Source: Corynebacterium doosanense CAU 212 = DSM 45436 (lineage in GTDB: Bacteria; Actinomycetota; Actinomycetes; Mycobacteriales; Mycobacteriaceae). From it: a stretch of DNA of 64,000 nt. Both the position numbers and the translations under genes were made by a program. How positions within the stretch are numbered: the stretch's first letter is position 1; each line of letters begins with the position of its first letter. Of this stretch, positions 40,739-54,110 are shown piece after piece. The stretch lies in NCBI RefSeq assembly GCF_000767055.1, contig NZ_CP006764.1, positions 1 through 64,000 on the forward strand, read 5' to 3'. The notes below the pieces were generated by a model. That model saw only the letters and a program-made list of their open reading frames with translations. It did not search any database and was not told the origin of the DNA.

Positions 40739-41005
40739 CTAGCGCCAGCCCATGCTCATGAGCAGGCCCACGACCAGCAGGCTGAAACCGATGGCGTAGT
40801 TCCATGGGCCGAGCTCGACCATGAACGGGATGTAGCTGGCGGCGAGGTAGAACACGACGATCCAGGCCAGGCCGAGCAGCATGAGCCCGAACATGATGAC
40901 CTTGTACCAGGTCGGGGTGCCGCCGGTGTTGATCTTCACCGGGGTCCGGCTGACCGACGGGCTCGTGGTGGGCACCGAATTGTCCGTGACCTTTGCCTTA
41001 GGCAT
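40739..41005 (-). CDS. crgA: Cell division protein CrgA
   Basis: CrgA is a small septal membrane protein of actinobacteria that links FtsZ-ring proteins with peptidoglycan synthesis. The 88-residue product has a polar N-terminus with the typical MPKAKVT start, and two transmembrane helices, [20 protein letters not shown] and [18 protein letters not shown], separated by [11 protein letters not shown]. The ATG at 41005 has GAAGAAGG upstream. It lies 62 nt after pknB in the conserved order. Confidence 0.92.
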   Translation of the reverse strand: MPKAKVTDNSVPTTSPSVSRTPVKINTGGTPTWYKVIMFGLMLLGLAWIVVFYLAASYIPFMVELGPWNYAIGFSLLVVGLLMSMGWR

Positions 41006-41067
41006 GAGACGAAACCTTCTTCGTTGGGTGGTAGTTGAGCACGACTGTAGCAGCCGCACGGGCGGAT

Positions 41068-43074
41068 CTAGGGGGCCAGGTTGCGGAGGCTGAACTCCCA
41101 GAGGAAGACGGTGACCTCCGCGTCCTTACGCAGCGTGGCACCCGGGGAGGGGTCCGTGGCGGCGATGAGACCGTTGTCGATGAGCGCGCCCGTGCCCGGG
41201 CGCTCCGGCGCGACCCGCACCTGCGAGCCGGTCCAACCGGCGGAGTGCAGGGCGCTGTTGGCCTCGGCGGGGTCCATGCGGGTGATGTCGGGCATGGTGA
41301 AGAGCATGCCGTTGGAAACCCGCACGACCACCTCGGTGCCGCGGTCGGCCTCGGTGCCGGAACCGCCGACGGCCAGGACCTGGCCGTCGGGCTCCAGGGA
41401 GTCGACGTAGTCAGGGGTGGGTGTGAAGCCCAGCGAGGAGAGCGTGTCCCGGGCCTCCTCCCAGCTCATGCCCGTCAGCGACGGGACCCGGACCTGGTCC
41501 GGGCCGGTGGAGACCGTGATGGTCACGGCGGTGCCCCGGGCAGCCTCGGACTGGGCCGCCGGGGACTGGCTGACGATGGAACCCTCCGGCACGGTGTCCG
41601 AGCTGGTCTGCTGCACCTGGGGGTTGAGCCGCAGGCCGGCGCGGGTCAGGGTGTCCGTGGCCGCCGAGGGGGTCGCCCCGGTGACGTCGGGGACCTTGGT
41701 CAGTTCCTCACCCGTGGAAATGCTCAGACGCACGGTCGTGCCGGCGCGCAGCTGCGAACCCGCCGTCGGATTGGAGCTGATGACGTGGTCGGCGGGAACA
41801 TCGGGGTTAGGGGTCTCGTCCTGCTCCACCACCAGGCCGAGCTGTTCCAGCTGGCTGGCCGCCGAGTCGCGGTGCTGGCCGGCGAGATCGGGGACGCTGA
41901 CCATGTCACTGGCCTCCGGGGCGGCGCTGGCCTCGTCCGTGGGCGCGCCGGTCGTGCCCGAGGTGTCGCGCAGGACCTGGGTGGCAAAGAGGATGATCCC
42001 GGCCAGAACGAGCAGGGCGAGGATGCCGGCCAGCCATTTGGCCAGGCGGTTGTTGCCCTTCGCGGGCGCGGCGGCGTGGGCGCCGATGGACTGCGGCACC
42101 GGAGCGGGAGCAGGAGCAGGCGCCGGGGCCGCGTGGGTGGCGTCTGCCGCGACCACCCGCGTCGCCGTCGTGGGGACGGACTCCTGCCGGGCGGGCTGCA
42201 CGTGGGCCCGGGCCGCGGAGGTGACGGAGCCGCGCTGGAGGAGCGTGAGGTCGTCGGCAAGCTCCGTGGCGGTCTGGTACCGGTCGGCCGGGTGTTTCGC
42301 CATGGCGGTGAGCACCACCGCGTCGATGTTGACCGCCTCCGTGGGGGAGAGGTCGTGGGTGGTGATGCGTTCGGACGGCGGCTGCGGATCCTCCTGAACG
42401 TGCTGGTACGCGACCGCGAAAGGGGTCTCACCCTCGAAGGGGGCGGTGCCGGTGACGGCCTCGTAGAGCACACAACCGGCGGCGTAGATGTCGGAACGGG
42501 CGTCGGCCTGTTTGCCCCGCGCCTGCTCGGGGGAGAGGTACTGGGCGGTGCCGATGACCGCGGAGGTCTGGGTCATCGCCGAGGTGGAGTCGTCGAGCGC
42601 ACGGGCAATGCCGAAGTCCATCACCTTCACCGAGCCGGTGTTGGTGACCATGATGTTGGCCGGCTTGATGTCGCGGTGGATGATGCCGGCGTCGTGGCTG
42701 GCCTGCAGCGCGTGGCTGACCGGGATCATGAACTCCGCGGCCTGCTCGGGGGTCAGCGGGCCGTCCTCGCGGACGATGTCGCGCAGGGTGCGTCCGTAGA
42801 TCCGCTCCATGACGATGTACGGGACCGACACTCCCTCGACGTCGGCTTCACCGGTGTCGAACACCGAGACGATGTTGGGGTGGTTGAGTTTGGCCGAGTT
42901 CTGCGCCTCGCGGCGGAAACGCTCGCGGAAGTTGTCGTCGCGGGCCATGTCGAGCTTGAGCATCTTCACGGCCACATCACGTCCGAGCAGGGCGTCGTCG
43001 GCGCCGTAGACGTTGGACATGCCTCCCGTGCCGATGGGCGCGCCCAGCCGGTACCTGTCCGCGATGAGCGTCAT
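41068..43074 (-). CDS. pknB: Serine/threonine protein kinase PknB with PASTA repeats
   Basis: PknB senses peptidoglycan fragments and controls growth and division. The 668-residue protein has a kinase domain (about 8-275) with [17 protein letters not shown], the catalytic loop [10 protein letters not shown] near 135 and [10 protein letters not shown] near 153, then a juxtamembrane region. One transmembrane helix ([19 protein letters not shown], about 345) is followed by four extracellular PASTA repeats (about 380-668), the last a little divergent. The start ATG at 43074 overlaps the pknA stop; a much longer upstream frame exists but lacks kinase homology. An activation-loop [17 protein letters not shown] is present for autophosphorylation. 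Confidence 0.96.
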   Translation of the reverse strand: MTLIADRYRLGAPIGTGGMSNVYGADDALLGRDVAVKMLKLDMARDDNFRERFRREAQNSAKLNHPNIVSVFDTGEADVEGVSVPYIVMERIYGRTLRDIVREDGPLTPEQAAEFMIPVSHALQASHDAGIIHRDIKPANIMVTNTGSVKVMDFGIARALDDSTSAMTQTSAVIGTAQYLSPEQARGKQADARSDIYAAGCVLYEAVTGTAPFEGETPFAVAYQHVQEDPQPPSERITTHDLSPTEAVNIDAVVLTAMAKHPADRYQTATELADDLTLLQRGSVTSAARAHVQPARQESVPTTATRVVAADATHAAPAPAPAPAPVPQSIGAHAAAPAKGNNRLAKWLAGILALLVLAGIILFATQVLRDTSGTTGAPTDEASAAPEASDMVSVPDLAGQHRDSAASQLEQLGLVVEQDETPNPDVPADHVISSNPTAGSQLRAGTTVRLSISTGEELTKVPDVTGATPSAATDTLTRAGLRLNPQVQQTSSDTVPEGSIVSQSPAAQSEAARGTAVTITVSTGPDQVRVPSLTGMSWEEARDTLSSLGFTPTPDYVDSLEPDGQVLAVGGSGTEADRGTEVVVRVSNGMLFTMPDITRMDPAEANSALHSAGWTGSQVRVAPERPGTGALIDNGLIAATDPSPGATLRKDAEVTVFLWEFSLRNLAP

Positions 43075-44525
43075 GGGGTTACTCCGGGGGATTCGGCGAC
43101 GGTGGTGGGAGCCTGCGCGTCCAAGCCGTCGAGTTGGGGCAGGGAGATTCCCGGCTGCGGCGCGGTGCTCGGCACCGGTGCCGGTGCCGGGGTACTCGCC
43201 GGCGCGGGAGCCGGGGTCGGAGCCGGTGCCGGGGTGCTCGGTGCCTCGGTGGGTTCGAGCGTCTGGCGCTCGGAGGTGGGCCTCTGCGCCGGCGAGGGTT
43301 CGACGGTGGTGGTGAGGATCTCCGTCGTGGGCTGCTCCTCCTCCGTCGGCGTGACCCACTCCGTCACGATGGCCGGGGTCTCCGAGGTCGTGGGGGTGCT
43401 GCCCCCGGGCTCGAACACCCCGGCCTGGTTGAGCCCCCAGAGACCCATCCCACCGCCGACGACGACGATGCCGGCGACGAGCATGCCGATGCCGAAGCCG
43501 CCGCTACCCTGCTTGCGGGGCGCGGCCTGGGCCACCGGAGCGGCGCCGGCGCGGGGCACCCGCTGTTCCGGGCGCACGGTGGTGGGCTGGGCGACCCGGC
43601 CGAGCATCTGGGTCGACTGCGTGGGGGAGGGCTCCGGCGCCAGCTGGTTCATCGCCGAGGAGGCGGGCTGCGGGGGTCGCTCGCCGAAGCGGACCCGCGA
43701 GGCCGCGATGGCGAACTCGTTGCCGTCGGCGAAGCGGGTGTCGGCGTTCTTGCGCAGGGCGATCCCGATGAGCTCGCGGGCCTCGGCGCTGATCTCGGTG
43801 GACAACGGCGGCGGGGCGTTGTTGACGTGCGCCAACGCCACGGAGACACCGGAGTCACCGGTGAAGGGCCGGTGACCGGCGAGCATCTCGTAGCCGACCA
43901 CGCCGAGGGAGTAGACGTCCGTGGACGGGGTCACCTCGAATCCCTGCGCCTGCTCCGGGGAGACGTACTGGGCGGTGCCCACGACCATGCCGGTGCGGGT
44001 CAGCGGCACGGCGGCCGCGGCCTTGGCGATACCGAAGTCGGTGATCTTCACCTGCCCATTCTGCGTGATGAGCAGGTTGCCGGGTTTGATGTCACGGTGG
44101 ATCAGGCCCATGCGGTGGATGACGGACAGCCCGTGGGCCGCTTGTTCGATAACGTCGAGGGCCAGGTCCTCCCCGAGCGAGCCCTCGCGGGCGAGCAGGT
44201 CAGCGAGGGACTCGCCACGCACGTACTCCATGGCGATGAAGCAGTTGGTGTGCCCGGCGGGGTCGGGGATCTCGCGGTAGTCGTAGGTGGCCACGACGTT
44301 GTCGGAGTCGATGTCCTCCGCGGCGGTGGCCTCATAGCGGAAGCGCTCGAGGAACTCGTCGTTGTTCGAGAACTCCGGCCGGAGGAACTTGATGGCCACT
44401 TCTCGACGCCCCCGCACGTCATCCGCGAGCCACACGGTGGACATTCCGCCATGGCCGATGGTCCACTGCAGCTCGTAGTCGTCACCGATGAGCGACTGCA
44501 GCTGCTCTCTGTTGTCGTTGTTCAT
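43071..44525 (-). CDS. pknA: Serine/threonine protein kinase PknA
   Basis: The 484-residue kinase has an N-terminal catalytic domain with GHGGMSTVWLADD near residue 19, HRDIKPGNLL near 139 and DFGIAKAAAAV near 157. After it come a linker, a transmembrane helix (GIGMLVAGIVVVGGGMGLWGL, about 345) and an extracytoplasmic Pro/Ala/Thr-rich tail without PASTA repeats. PknA works with PknB on division and cell-shape proteins. It begins directly after the pbpA stop and overlaps pknB by ATGA. Confidence 0.96.
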   Translation of the reverse strand: MNNDNREQLQSLIGDDYELQWTIGHGGMSTVWLADDVRGRREVAIKFLRPEFSNNDEFLERFRYEATAAEDIDSDNVVATYDYREIPDPAGHTNCFIAMEYVRGESLADLLAREGSLGEDLALDVIEQAAHGLSVIHRMGLIHRDIKPGNLLITQNGQVKITDFGIAKAAAAVPLTRTGMVVGTAQYVSPEQAQGFEVTPSTDVYSLGVVGYEMLAGHRPFTGDSGVSVALAHVNNAPPPLSTEISAEARELIGIALRKNADTRFADGNEFAIAASRVRFGERPPQPASSAMNQLAPEPSPTQSTQMLGRVAQPTTVRPEQRVPRAGAAPVAQAAPRKQGSGGFGIGMLVAGIVVVGGGMGLWGLNQAGVFEPGGSTPTTSETPAIVTEWVTPTEEEQPTTEILTTTVEPSPAQRPTSERQTLEPTEAPSTPAPAPTPAPAPASTPAPAPVPSTAPQPGISLPQLDGLDAQAPTTVAESPGVTP

Positions 44526-45962
44526 CTATGCCCCACCTCCCTGGGGTGCGGCCCGCAGGATGGCGCGGCCGACGGGGCCGGCGACCTGACCGCCCGTGGC
44601 GGATTCACCGAAGCCGCCGCCGTTCTCGACCACGACCGCGACGGCGACGTCGTTGTCCGGGTCGTAGGCGACGTACCAGACGTGCGGGGGCAGGCCCTCT
44701 CCGTGCTCGGCGGTGCCGGTCTTAGAGGCGAAGTTGTTGCCGTCGTAGGTGGCGGTGCTGCGCTCGGCGGCGAGCATGAGCCCCTCGAGGGTGCCCGCCT
44801 CTTCGGGGGAGATGGCTTGTGTCACCTGGGTCGGCTCAGTCGAGCTGACCTCGGTGAGGTCGGCCCGGGTGACGCGGGAGACGAGGTAGGGATCCATGCG
44901 CTTGCCGTCGTTGGCGACGGTGGCGCCCATGATCGCGGCTTGGAGTGCGGACATGGTGACGTCGCGCTGGCCGATGGCGGACTGCCCGAGCGAGGCGTCG
45001 TCAGCGAGATCGCCGAGGGAGCCGGGTGACATGGGCAGGCCCAGGTCGTAAGTCTCACCGACGCCGAAGGCTTCGGCCGCCGAGCGCACGGCGTCCGCAC
45101 CGACGTCGATGCCCATCTCCACGAAGGCGGTGTTGCAGGAGAGGGAGAACGCGGTGGAGAGGGTCACCTGCTCCTGGCCGCCGCAGGTCTGGCCAGCGTA
45201 GTTGGTCAGGGTGGTTGTGGTGTTGGGCAGCGTGATCTCCGAGGCGCCAGTGAGCGTGGAGTTCGGGGTGTACCCGTTCTGGATGCCCGCGGCGGTGGTG
45301 ATGATCTTGAAGATCGAGCCGGGGGGCAGCGTCTCCTGGGTCGCCCCGTTGACCAGCGGCTGGGTGGGGTCGCTGCTCAGCGCGGCCCAGGCGTCGTCGC
45401 TGGTGGCGGGATCGACGATGGAGTTCGGGTCGTAGGACGGGTTCGAGGCCATGGCCAGTACCTCGCCCGTCGACGGCCGGATGGCCACCGCGGCGCCGGT
45501 GTAGCCGTTGTTGAACAGCATCTCGTAGGCCGTGGCCTGCGTGTTGGGGTCGACGGTCAGCTCGATGTTGTTGCCGTGCTGGTCACCCTGCTCGATGATC
45601 GGAAGGCCCCGCGATCCGGTGGCGGACTGGGTGCCGGAGAGCACGCCGTTGAAACCCTGTTCCAGGCCGGCGGCGCCGTACTGCGGGGAGAGGTAGCCGA
45701 CCACGGGCCCGAAGGAGAAGGGCATGTTGGGGTACGTGCGGTGGAAGTTGCCGTCGGCGTCCTGGTAGGACTCGGCGAGCACCTGCCCGCCGGCGGAGAT
45801 GTTGCCGCGCGGGATCTGCTGCGCCTCGAGGAAGCCACGCGCGTTGAGCGGGTTCTGTGCGTATTCGTCTTCGCGGAAGGCCTGGACCACGGTGATGTGG
45901 ATGAGCAGGACGAGGGTGAGGAGGATCGCGAAGATCGCACCCCAGCGGATTGATCGGTTCAT
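44526..45962 (-). CDS. pbpA: Class B penicillin-binding protein PbpA
   Basis: PbpA is a transpeptidase that works with the RodA-type glycosyltransferase. The 478-residue protein has an N-terminal membrane anchor (IRWGAIFAILLTLVLLIHIT), a dimerisation domain, and the transpeptidase domain with the catalytic serine in LPPGSIFKIIT near 214 (SxxK motif), SCNTAF near 270 (SxN) and KTGTAEHG near 416 (KTG). It overlaps the rodA stop by ATGA and lies immediately before pknA, the standard actinobacterial order. Confidence 0.95.
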   Translation of the reverse strand: MNRSIRWGAIFAILLTLVLLIHITVVQAFREDEYAQNPLNARGFLEAQQIPRGNISAGGQVLAESYQDADGNFHRTYPNMPFSFGPVVGYLSPQYGAAGLEQGFNGVLSGTQSATGSRGLPIIEQGDQHGNNIELTVDPNTQATAYEMLFNNGYTGAAVAIRPSTGEVLAMASNPSYDPNSIVDPATSDDAWAALSSDPTQPLVNGATQETLPPGSIFKIITTAAGIQNGYTPNSTLTGASEITLPNTTTTLTNYAGQTCGGQEQVTLSTAFSLSCNTAFVEMGIDVGADAVRSAAEAFGVGETYDLGLPMSPGSLGDLADDASLGQSAIGQRDVTMSALQAAIMGATVANDGKRMDPYLVSRVTRADLTEVSSTEPTQVTQAISPEEAGTLEGLMLAAERSTATYDGNNFASKTGTAEHGEGLPPHVWYVAYDPDNDVAVAVVVENGGGFGESATGGQVAGPVGRAILRAAPQGGGA

Positions 45963-47347
45963 CGGCGTGCCTCCTGGACCGCGAAGTAGCCGGTGTCGGA
46001 CGGGGCGAGGTCACCGCGCCGTCCCTGGGTGAGGCTGGCTGCGGGCGCGGCGTCGTCAAGCGAGGACGGGCGACGGGCGGCGTTGGACACCCGCAGCAAC
46101 AGCGCCACGAGGATGTAGTTGGCCATGAGCGCGGAGCCGCCAGCGGACATGAACGGCGTGGTCAGGCCCGTCATGGGCATGAGCGCCGTGATGCCGCCGA
46201 GGACGACGAACACTTGCACCATGATGTTGGTGGCCAGGCCCGCGGCCAGCAGCTTTCCGTAGCTGTCGCGGACCTGGAGGGCTGCGCGGAAGCCGCGGGA
46301 GACGAACAGGCCGAAGAGCACGACCACGCCGGCCAGGCCGATGAGGCCGAGCTCCTCGCCAACGGCGGCGAGGATGAAGTCGGTGTGGGCGACGGGCACG
46401 AGGTCCGGGTGTCCCTTGCCCAGGCCGGTGCCGGTCACGCCGCCCCAGGACATGCCGAACAGACCCTGGGAGATCTGGTAGCCGGTGGTGTCGTAGTTGG
46501 CGATGGGATCGAGGAAGTTGGTCACCCGCTCCTGGATCTTCGAGGAGATCATGTACACGCCCGTGCCGCCCACGGCGACGAGGACCGTGCCGATGAGCAG
46601 CCAGGACACCTTGCCCGTGGACATGAAGAGCATGGCCAGCACGGTGGCGAAGAGCAGCAGCGCCGGGCCGAAGTCGTTGGAGATCGCCATGATGAGGATG
46701 GCGATGGCCCACACCGCGAGGATGGGTGCGAGATCCCGCAGGCGCGGCAGATCGACGCCGAGAATGCGGTAACCCGCGACCGTGAACAGCGCGCGCTTCT
46801 GCGCGAGCAGCTGGGCGAAGAACATGATGAATAGGATCTTGGCGAACTCACCCGGCTGCACTGAGAACGGGCCGAGGTAGATCCAGATGCGCGCCTCCGC
46901 GCCCGCCGGCTGCGGCCAGACGAGGGGGATGGCCAGCAGCACCAGGCCGAGCAGGCCGAGGATGTAGGAGTAGCGCGTCAGCGAGCGATGGTCGCGGACG
47001 ACCAGCAGCGTGGCCACGAGCATCACCACGCCGACCAGCGTCCACAGCACCTGACGGTTGGCCAGGCCGGAGCCGTTGGCGAGGTCGAGGCGGTAGATCA
47101 CCACCAGACCAATGGCGTTAAGCGTGGCGGCGATGGGCAGGATGAACTGGTCCGCCCAGGGAGCCAGGAAGCGGATGGCCAGGTGGGCGACGGCGAAGAC
47201 GCCGATGAACCCGCCGATGAGATAGGCCATCTCCGTGGTCAGGGTGTTGCCCTGGGACAGCTCGAGGCTGACCAGCATGCCCGCGAGGATGGCGGTGGCG
47301 AGCAGCAGGAAAAACAGCTCCGTGCTGCGGGCGAAGATCTTTTTCAT
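45959..47347 (-). CDS. rodA: RodA/FtsW-family SEDS glycosyltransferase
   Basis: SEDS proteins polymerise lipid II into glycan strands. The 462-residue polytopic protein has ten hydrophobic helices, the conserved RIWIYLGPFSVQPGEFAKI near 152, AISNDFGPALLLF near 217, and the catalytic-loop region DFILAAVGEELGLIG near 330, ending with LPMTGLTTPFMSAGGSALM. I use the ATG at 47347 because GGGAGG sits 10 nt upstream; a GTG three codons earlier would also be in frame. It overlaps or abuts pstP and is coupled to pbpA. Confidence 0.95.
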   Translation of the reverse strand: MKKIFARSTELFFLLLATAILAGMLVSLELSQGNTLTTEMAYLIGGFIGVFAVAHLAIRFLAPWADQFILPIAATLNAIGLVVIYRLDLANGSGLANRQVLWTLVGVVMLVATLLVVRDHRSLTRYSYILGLLGLVLLAIPLVWPQPAGAEARIWIYLGPFSVQPGEFAKILFIMFFAQLLAQKRALFTVAGYRILGVDLPRLRDLAPILAVWAIAILIMAISNDFGPALLLFATVLAMLFMSTGKVSWLLIGTVLVAVGGTGVYMISSKIQERVTNFLDPIANYDTTGYQISQGLFGMSWGGVTGTGLGKGHPDLVPVAHTDFILAAVGEELGLIGLAGVVVLFGLFVSRGFRAALQVRDSYGKLLAAGLATNIMVQVFVVLGGITALMPMTGLTTPFMSAGGSALMANYILVALLLRVSNAARRPSSLDDAAPAASLTQGRRGDLAPSDTGYFAVQEARR

Positions 47348-47352
47348 GTCAG

Positions 47353-48758
<1,406 letters not shown>

Positions 48759-48759
<1 letters not shown>

Positions 48760-49241
48760 TATGGCATCAGCCTCACGGTTGTTCCGCCCATCTTGATGTC
48801 GGTGCCCAGCTGCACACGCTCCGGCTGGTCGATGCGGTAGCCGCCGAGGTAGGTGCCGTTGCGGGACTCCAGGTCCTCGACAAACCATTCGCTGCCGCGC
48901 CGGAAGAGTCGGGAGTGGTGGGAGGACGCATAGTCGTCGCCAAGCACGAAGTCACAGTCCTGACTCCGCCCGAGGATGACCGATTCCAGCTGGGAGACGT
49001 CCATGTGCGACCCGGTCAGTGGCCCGTCGACGACGGTGAGCACCCGTGCCTGCTCGCGCCGGGCCACGGGGGCCTTGACCGGCGGGCCGGACGGCGCGGG
49101 GCGGGCGGTACCGGGCCGGGCCCGGCCGACGCCGGCGACGCGGTTGGTGTCCGCGCGCATGGCCATGAGCGCCACCAGGATGAACACCCACAGCAGCACC
49201 AGCAGAGCGATGCGCACAAAAGTCAGGATCGCAGCGTCCAT
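48759..49241 (-). CDS. fhaB: FHA-domain membrane protein FhaB
   Basis: The 160-residue protein has an N-terminal transmembrane helix (FVRIALLVLLWVFILVALMAM) and a C-terminal FHA domain. The FHA domain shows VILGRSQDCDFVLGDDYASS (Arg and Ser of the phosphothreonine pocket) and ESRNGTYLGGYRI. It recognises phosphothreonine on kinase substrates and connects PknA/B signalling with the RodA-PbpA machinery. It lies between fhaA and pstP, 16 nt after fhaA. Confidence 0.94.
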
Positions 49242-49257
49242 GAACTCTCCTCAGTAA

Positions 49258-50124
49258 CTACCTGGACGGGTCAATGATCCGCACCTCAATGTGCGAATGA
49301 CCGACCGTGATGACATCGCCGTCGGCCAGCAGCCAGTTGTCGATGGGGTTGTCGTTGACGATGGTGCCGTTGGTCGACTGCAGGTCAACGAGAACCGCAT
49401 CCGATCCGTCCCACGTGATCTCCGCATGCTGGCGGGAGACACCCGTGTCGGGCAGGCGGAAGTCCGCGTCGTTGCTGCGTCCGATGACGTTGGAGCCGTC
49501 GTGGACGTGGTACGTCCGCGACGATCCGTCCTGCAGCAGCAGGCTCACCGAGCGGGCGGCCGGAACGTCGGAGTTGGGTTTGTTGGCCTGCTGAGGCGTC
49601 GCCCTCCCCGCATTGACGGCGGGCGCCACCGTGGTGGGCGTGTGTTGGTCATACTGTGCGTCCATCATGTCCTTTCCAGACTCTTGATCAGCGCCGCCAG
49701 CGACGGGTTCATGGTCGATCGCGTCAAAGCCGCTCTCATCCTCCGGTGCGTCCCAGGTGTAGGACGACACCCGGAGCTGGCCGGTGTGCAGGCCCGACTC
49801 CTCGGCGATGCGCACAACCACGGGGCCGTCGAAGTCCCAGCCCTGGTTGCGGCCGAAACGGTTCTGCTGCTCGCCTAGGAGCTGCGGCAGGTTCTGGTCC
49901 CGGGAGAGGTTCTCCAGATCCTTCGACGACACCCCCACGGCGTAGACGTTGGGGGCGATCAGCCGGCCGTCATCTGTCGACGACACATTGTCCAGCGCCT
50001 CCTGCTTGAGCAGCTCCTCTACCTCTGCCGGCACGACCTTGCCCCCGAAGATCAGCGCGAAACCGTTGTCCAGGCCACGTTGCAGGGAACTGTCCATCCG
50101 TGCGAAGCGATCCATGATCGACAT
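49258..50124 (-). CDS. fhaA: FHA-domain protein FhaA
   Basis: The 288-residue protein has an N-terminal DUF3662 domain (about 1-125: MSIMDRFARMDSSLQRGLDN, APNVYAVGVSSKDLENL), a polar linker and a C-terminal FHA domain with NVIGRSNDADFRLPDTGVSR near 215 and LQSTNGTIVNDNPI near 250. It binds phosphothreonine partners and regulates peptidoglycan synthesis. The ATG at 50124 has GGGAGG upstream, which decides against a longer frame. It is the first gene of the minus-strand fhaA-fhaB-pstP-rodA-pbpA-pknA-pknB-crgA run; its promoter lies in the 50125-50361 spacer. Confidence 0.94.
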   Translation of the reverse strand: MSIMDRFARMDSSLQRGLDNGFALIFGGKVVPAEVEELLKQEALDNVSSTDDGRLIAPNVYAVGVSSKDLENLSRDQNLPQLLGEQQNRFGRNQGWDFDGPVVVRIAEESGLHTGQLRVSSYTWDAPEDESGFDAIDHEPVAGGADQESGKDMMDAQYDQHTPTTVAPAVNAGRATPQQANKPNSDVPAARSVSLLLQDGSSRTYHVHDGSNVIGRSNDADFRLPDTGVSRQHAEITWDGSDAVLVDLQSTNGTIVNDNPIDNWLLADGDVITVGHSHIEVRIIDPSR

Positions 50125-50361
50125 CGTCGTGCCTCCCTTCTTGAGGAGTTCGTGAGCGTGAGCTAAAAGCAGGTGCTTTCGAGCGCCCGGCGCCGCTGGC
50201 GGCAACGACTGACGTACGAATGTCGACAGTATAAGGGGTGCTCCTACGTTTTCCGTAGCCGACGACTGTTGATATGTGCGCAAGTGAGCGGGTTGTAGTG
50301 CGTGTGAGCTGCGAATTTGTCGTTGACATATGGCTGCGTGCTATATTTTCCTAGTTACCCA

Positions 50362-50444
50362 GCCCGGGTGGCGGAATGGCAGACGCGCTGGCTTCAGGTG
50401 CCAGTGTCCGAAAGGGCGTGGGGGTTCAAGTCCCCCCCCGGGCA
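50362..50444 (+). tRNA. tRNA-Leu (CAG anticodon)
   Basis: The 83-nt tRNA has a long variable arm. Acceptor GCCCGGG pairs with CCCGGGC, the anticodon loop is CTTCAGG (anticodon CAG), and the T arm is GGGGG-TTCAAGT-CCCCC. It stands at the border between the conserved kinase/division block and an accessory island, a classical integration position. Confidence 0.97.
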
Positions 50445-50471
50445 CAGAGAGCGGTTCACGAACTGAACCGG

Positions 50472-50514
50472 CCGGAGGTAACAAACTCGAAAGGGTTTGT
50501 GACCTCCGGTTTTG
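50472..50514 (+). terminator. Terminator after tRNA-Leu
   Basis: A long stem (CCGGAGGT and ACCTCCGG outside, ACAAAC with GTTTGT inside) is followed by TTTTG. Beyond it, 50515-50706 is a G-rich stretch in which I see no gene, up to the stop of the minus-strand island operon. Confidence 0.85.
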
Positions 50515-50706
50515 CGTGTGTTGGGGGAGGGGTGGTGTGGGAACTGACAGTGGGGGAGTTGCGGGGCGAAGTCCCGTGCGGCGGCGTCTGGGGCGGGGAA
50601 GCGCGGGAGTCCCGAGGATTTTCGGGCGGTGGGGGTCACGAACTGTCGGGGCGGGCTCGCGGCCCGCGCTCGGCCGGTGCGTTGGGGCGTCCAGCGGGGA
50701 GGGGGC

Positions 50707-51548
50707 TCAGGACGTGGGGTTGGTGTTCAGTCGTTCGAGGTCAGCGAGGACGCCTTTGAGGACCTGTTGGGCGATCCGTGCCGTCTCGATCCGGGGTACG
50801 AAGCCCTCTTTGAGCTGTTGTCGGGGGTGGATGTAGTTGCGGAAGCTTCGGACTTGGTCGGCGTGCCTGGCGACGTCTTCGCTCAGGACACCACGTTCCC
50901 GCGCGACGGCGATCAACTCCGACAGTCTCCATTGGTCCAGCGGCTTGGTCCTGCCCTTGATCGTGGGTGACGCTGGGGATGCGAGGAACTCGGTTCCGTG
51001 ACTCATCGCGAGTTCAGAAAGCAGACCCTCGACGGTGCTGCCGACAAGGAAGATCACAGCCAGCGGTGCATCGGCTTCCAGAGCTCGGTCGATCTCGCCC
51101 ATCCGGTCGGCGATGACCTTCCCAGCTGTCAGTTCGGATGGGAGCGCATCAAGGTTGAGAGAGCCGAGGTCCTTGTTGAGGAAGGCAACGTCCTCTTCGG
51201 ACAGTACCGGGACGCTGGCTGACTGAAAGACGGAGGCGGCGGTGTCGATTGCCTCTTGCTCGTAGGCAGTCGGCGTTCTTCCATCTCGGCGCGCGATGAT
51301 CTGCCAATGCTCCACGAGGTCCAGGTTGAGTTGCGCGATGACTCCGGAAGGCTCGTTGGTCCAGATCTGGCGCAGTATTGCGGCCTTCGAGCCCTGGTAT
51401 CTGTCGTAGGGATCGACTCCGATCCACTGCTCGACGAACGAGGCGAAGCTCGCGTTGCTGAAGTCCATGACGTAGCCGCTTGACATCCCGAAGAGGTCTT
51501 CGAGCATCTGCTTCACGGTGTTGTCGAAGGTGGTGTGAGGCATCGGTG

Positions 51549-51552
<4 letters not shown>
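50707..51552 (-). CDS. HEPN-like protein, last gene of the island operon
   Basis: The 281-residue protein is helical with no signal or membrane segment. The C-terminal part has VRSFRNYIHPRQQLKEGF (about 237-254), with an R-x6-H arrangement followed by Pro, as in HEPN/DUF4145-like RNase or nucleotide-binding domains. The N-terminal half includes FVEQWIGVDPYDRYQGSKAA and a segment GKVIADRMGEIDRALEAD. Such domains act as effectors or toxins in abortive-infection systems. It overlaps the helicase gene by ATGA, so it is made together with it. The HEPN call is by motif only. Confidence 0.55.

Positions 51553-54102
<2,550 letters not shown>

Positions 54103-54110
<8 letters not shown>

Noticed and set aside
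41035-43875. Very long plus-strand frame opposite pknB
   Set aside because: It mirrors the pknB/pknA coding sequence; the kinase motifs are all on the minus strand.
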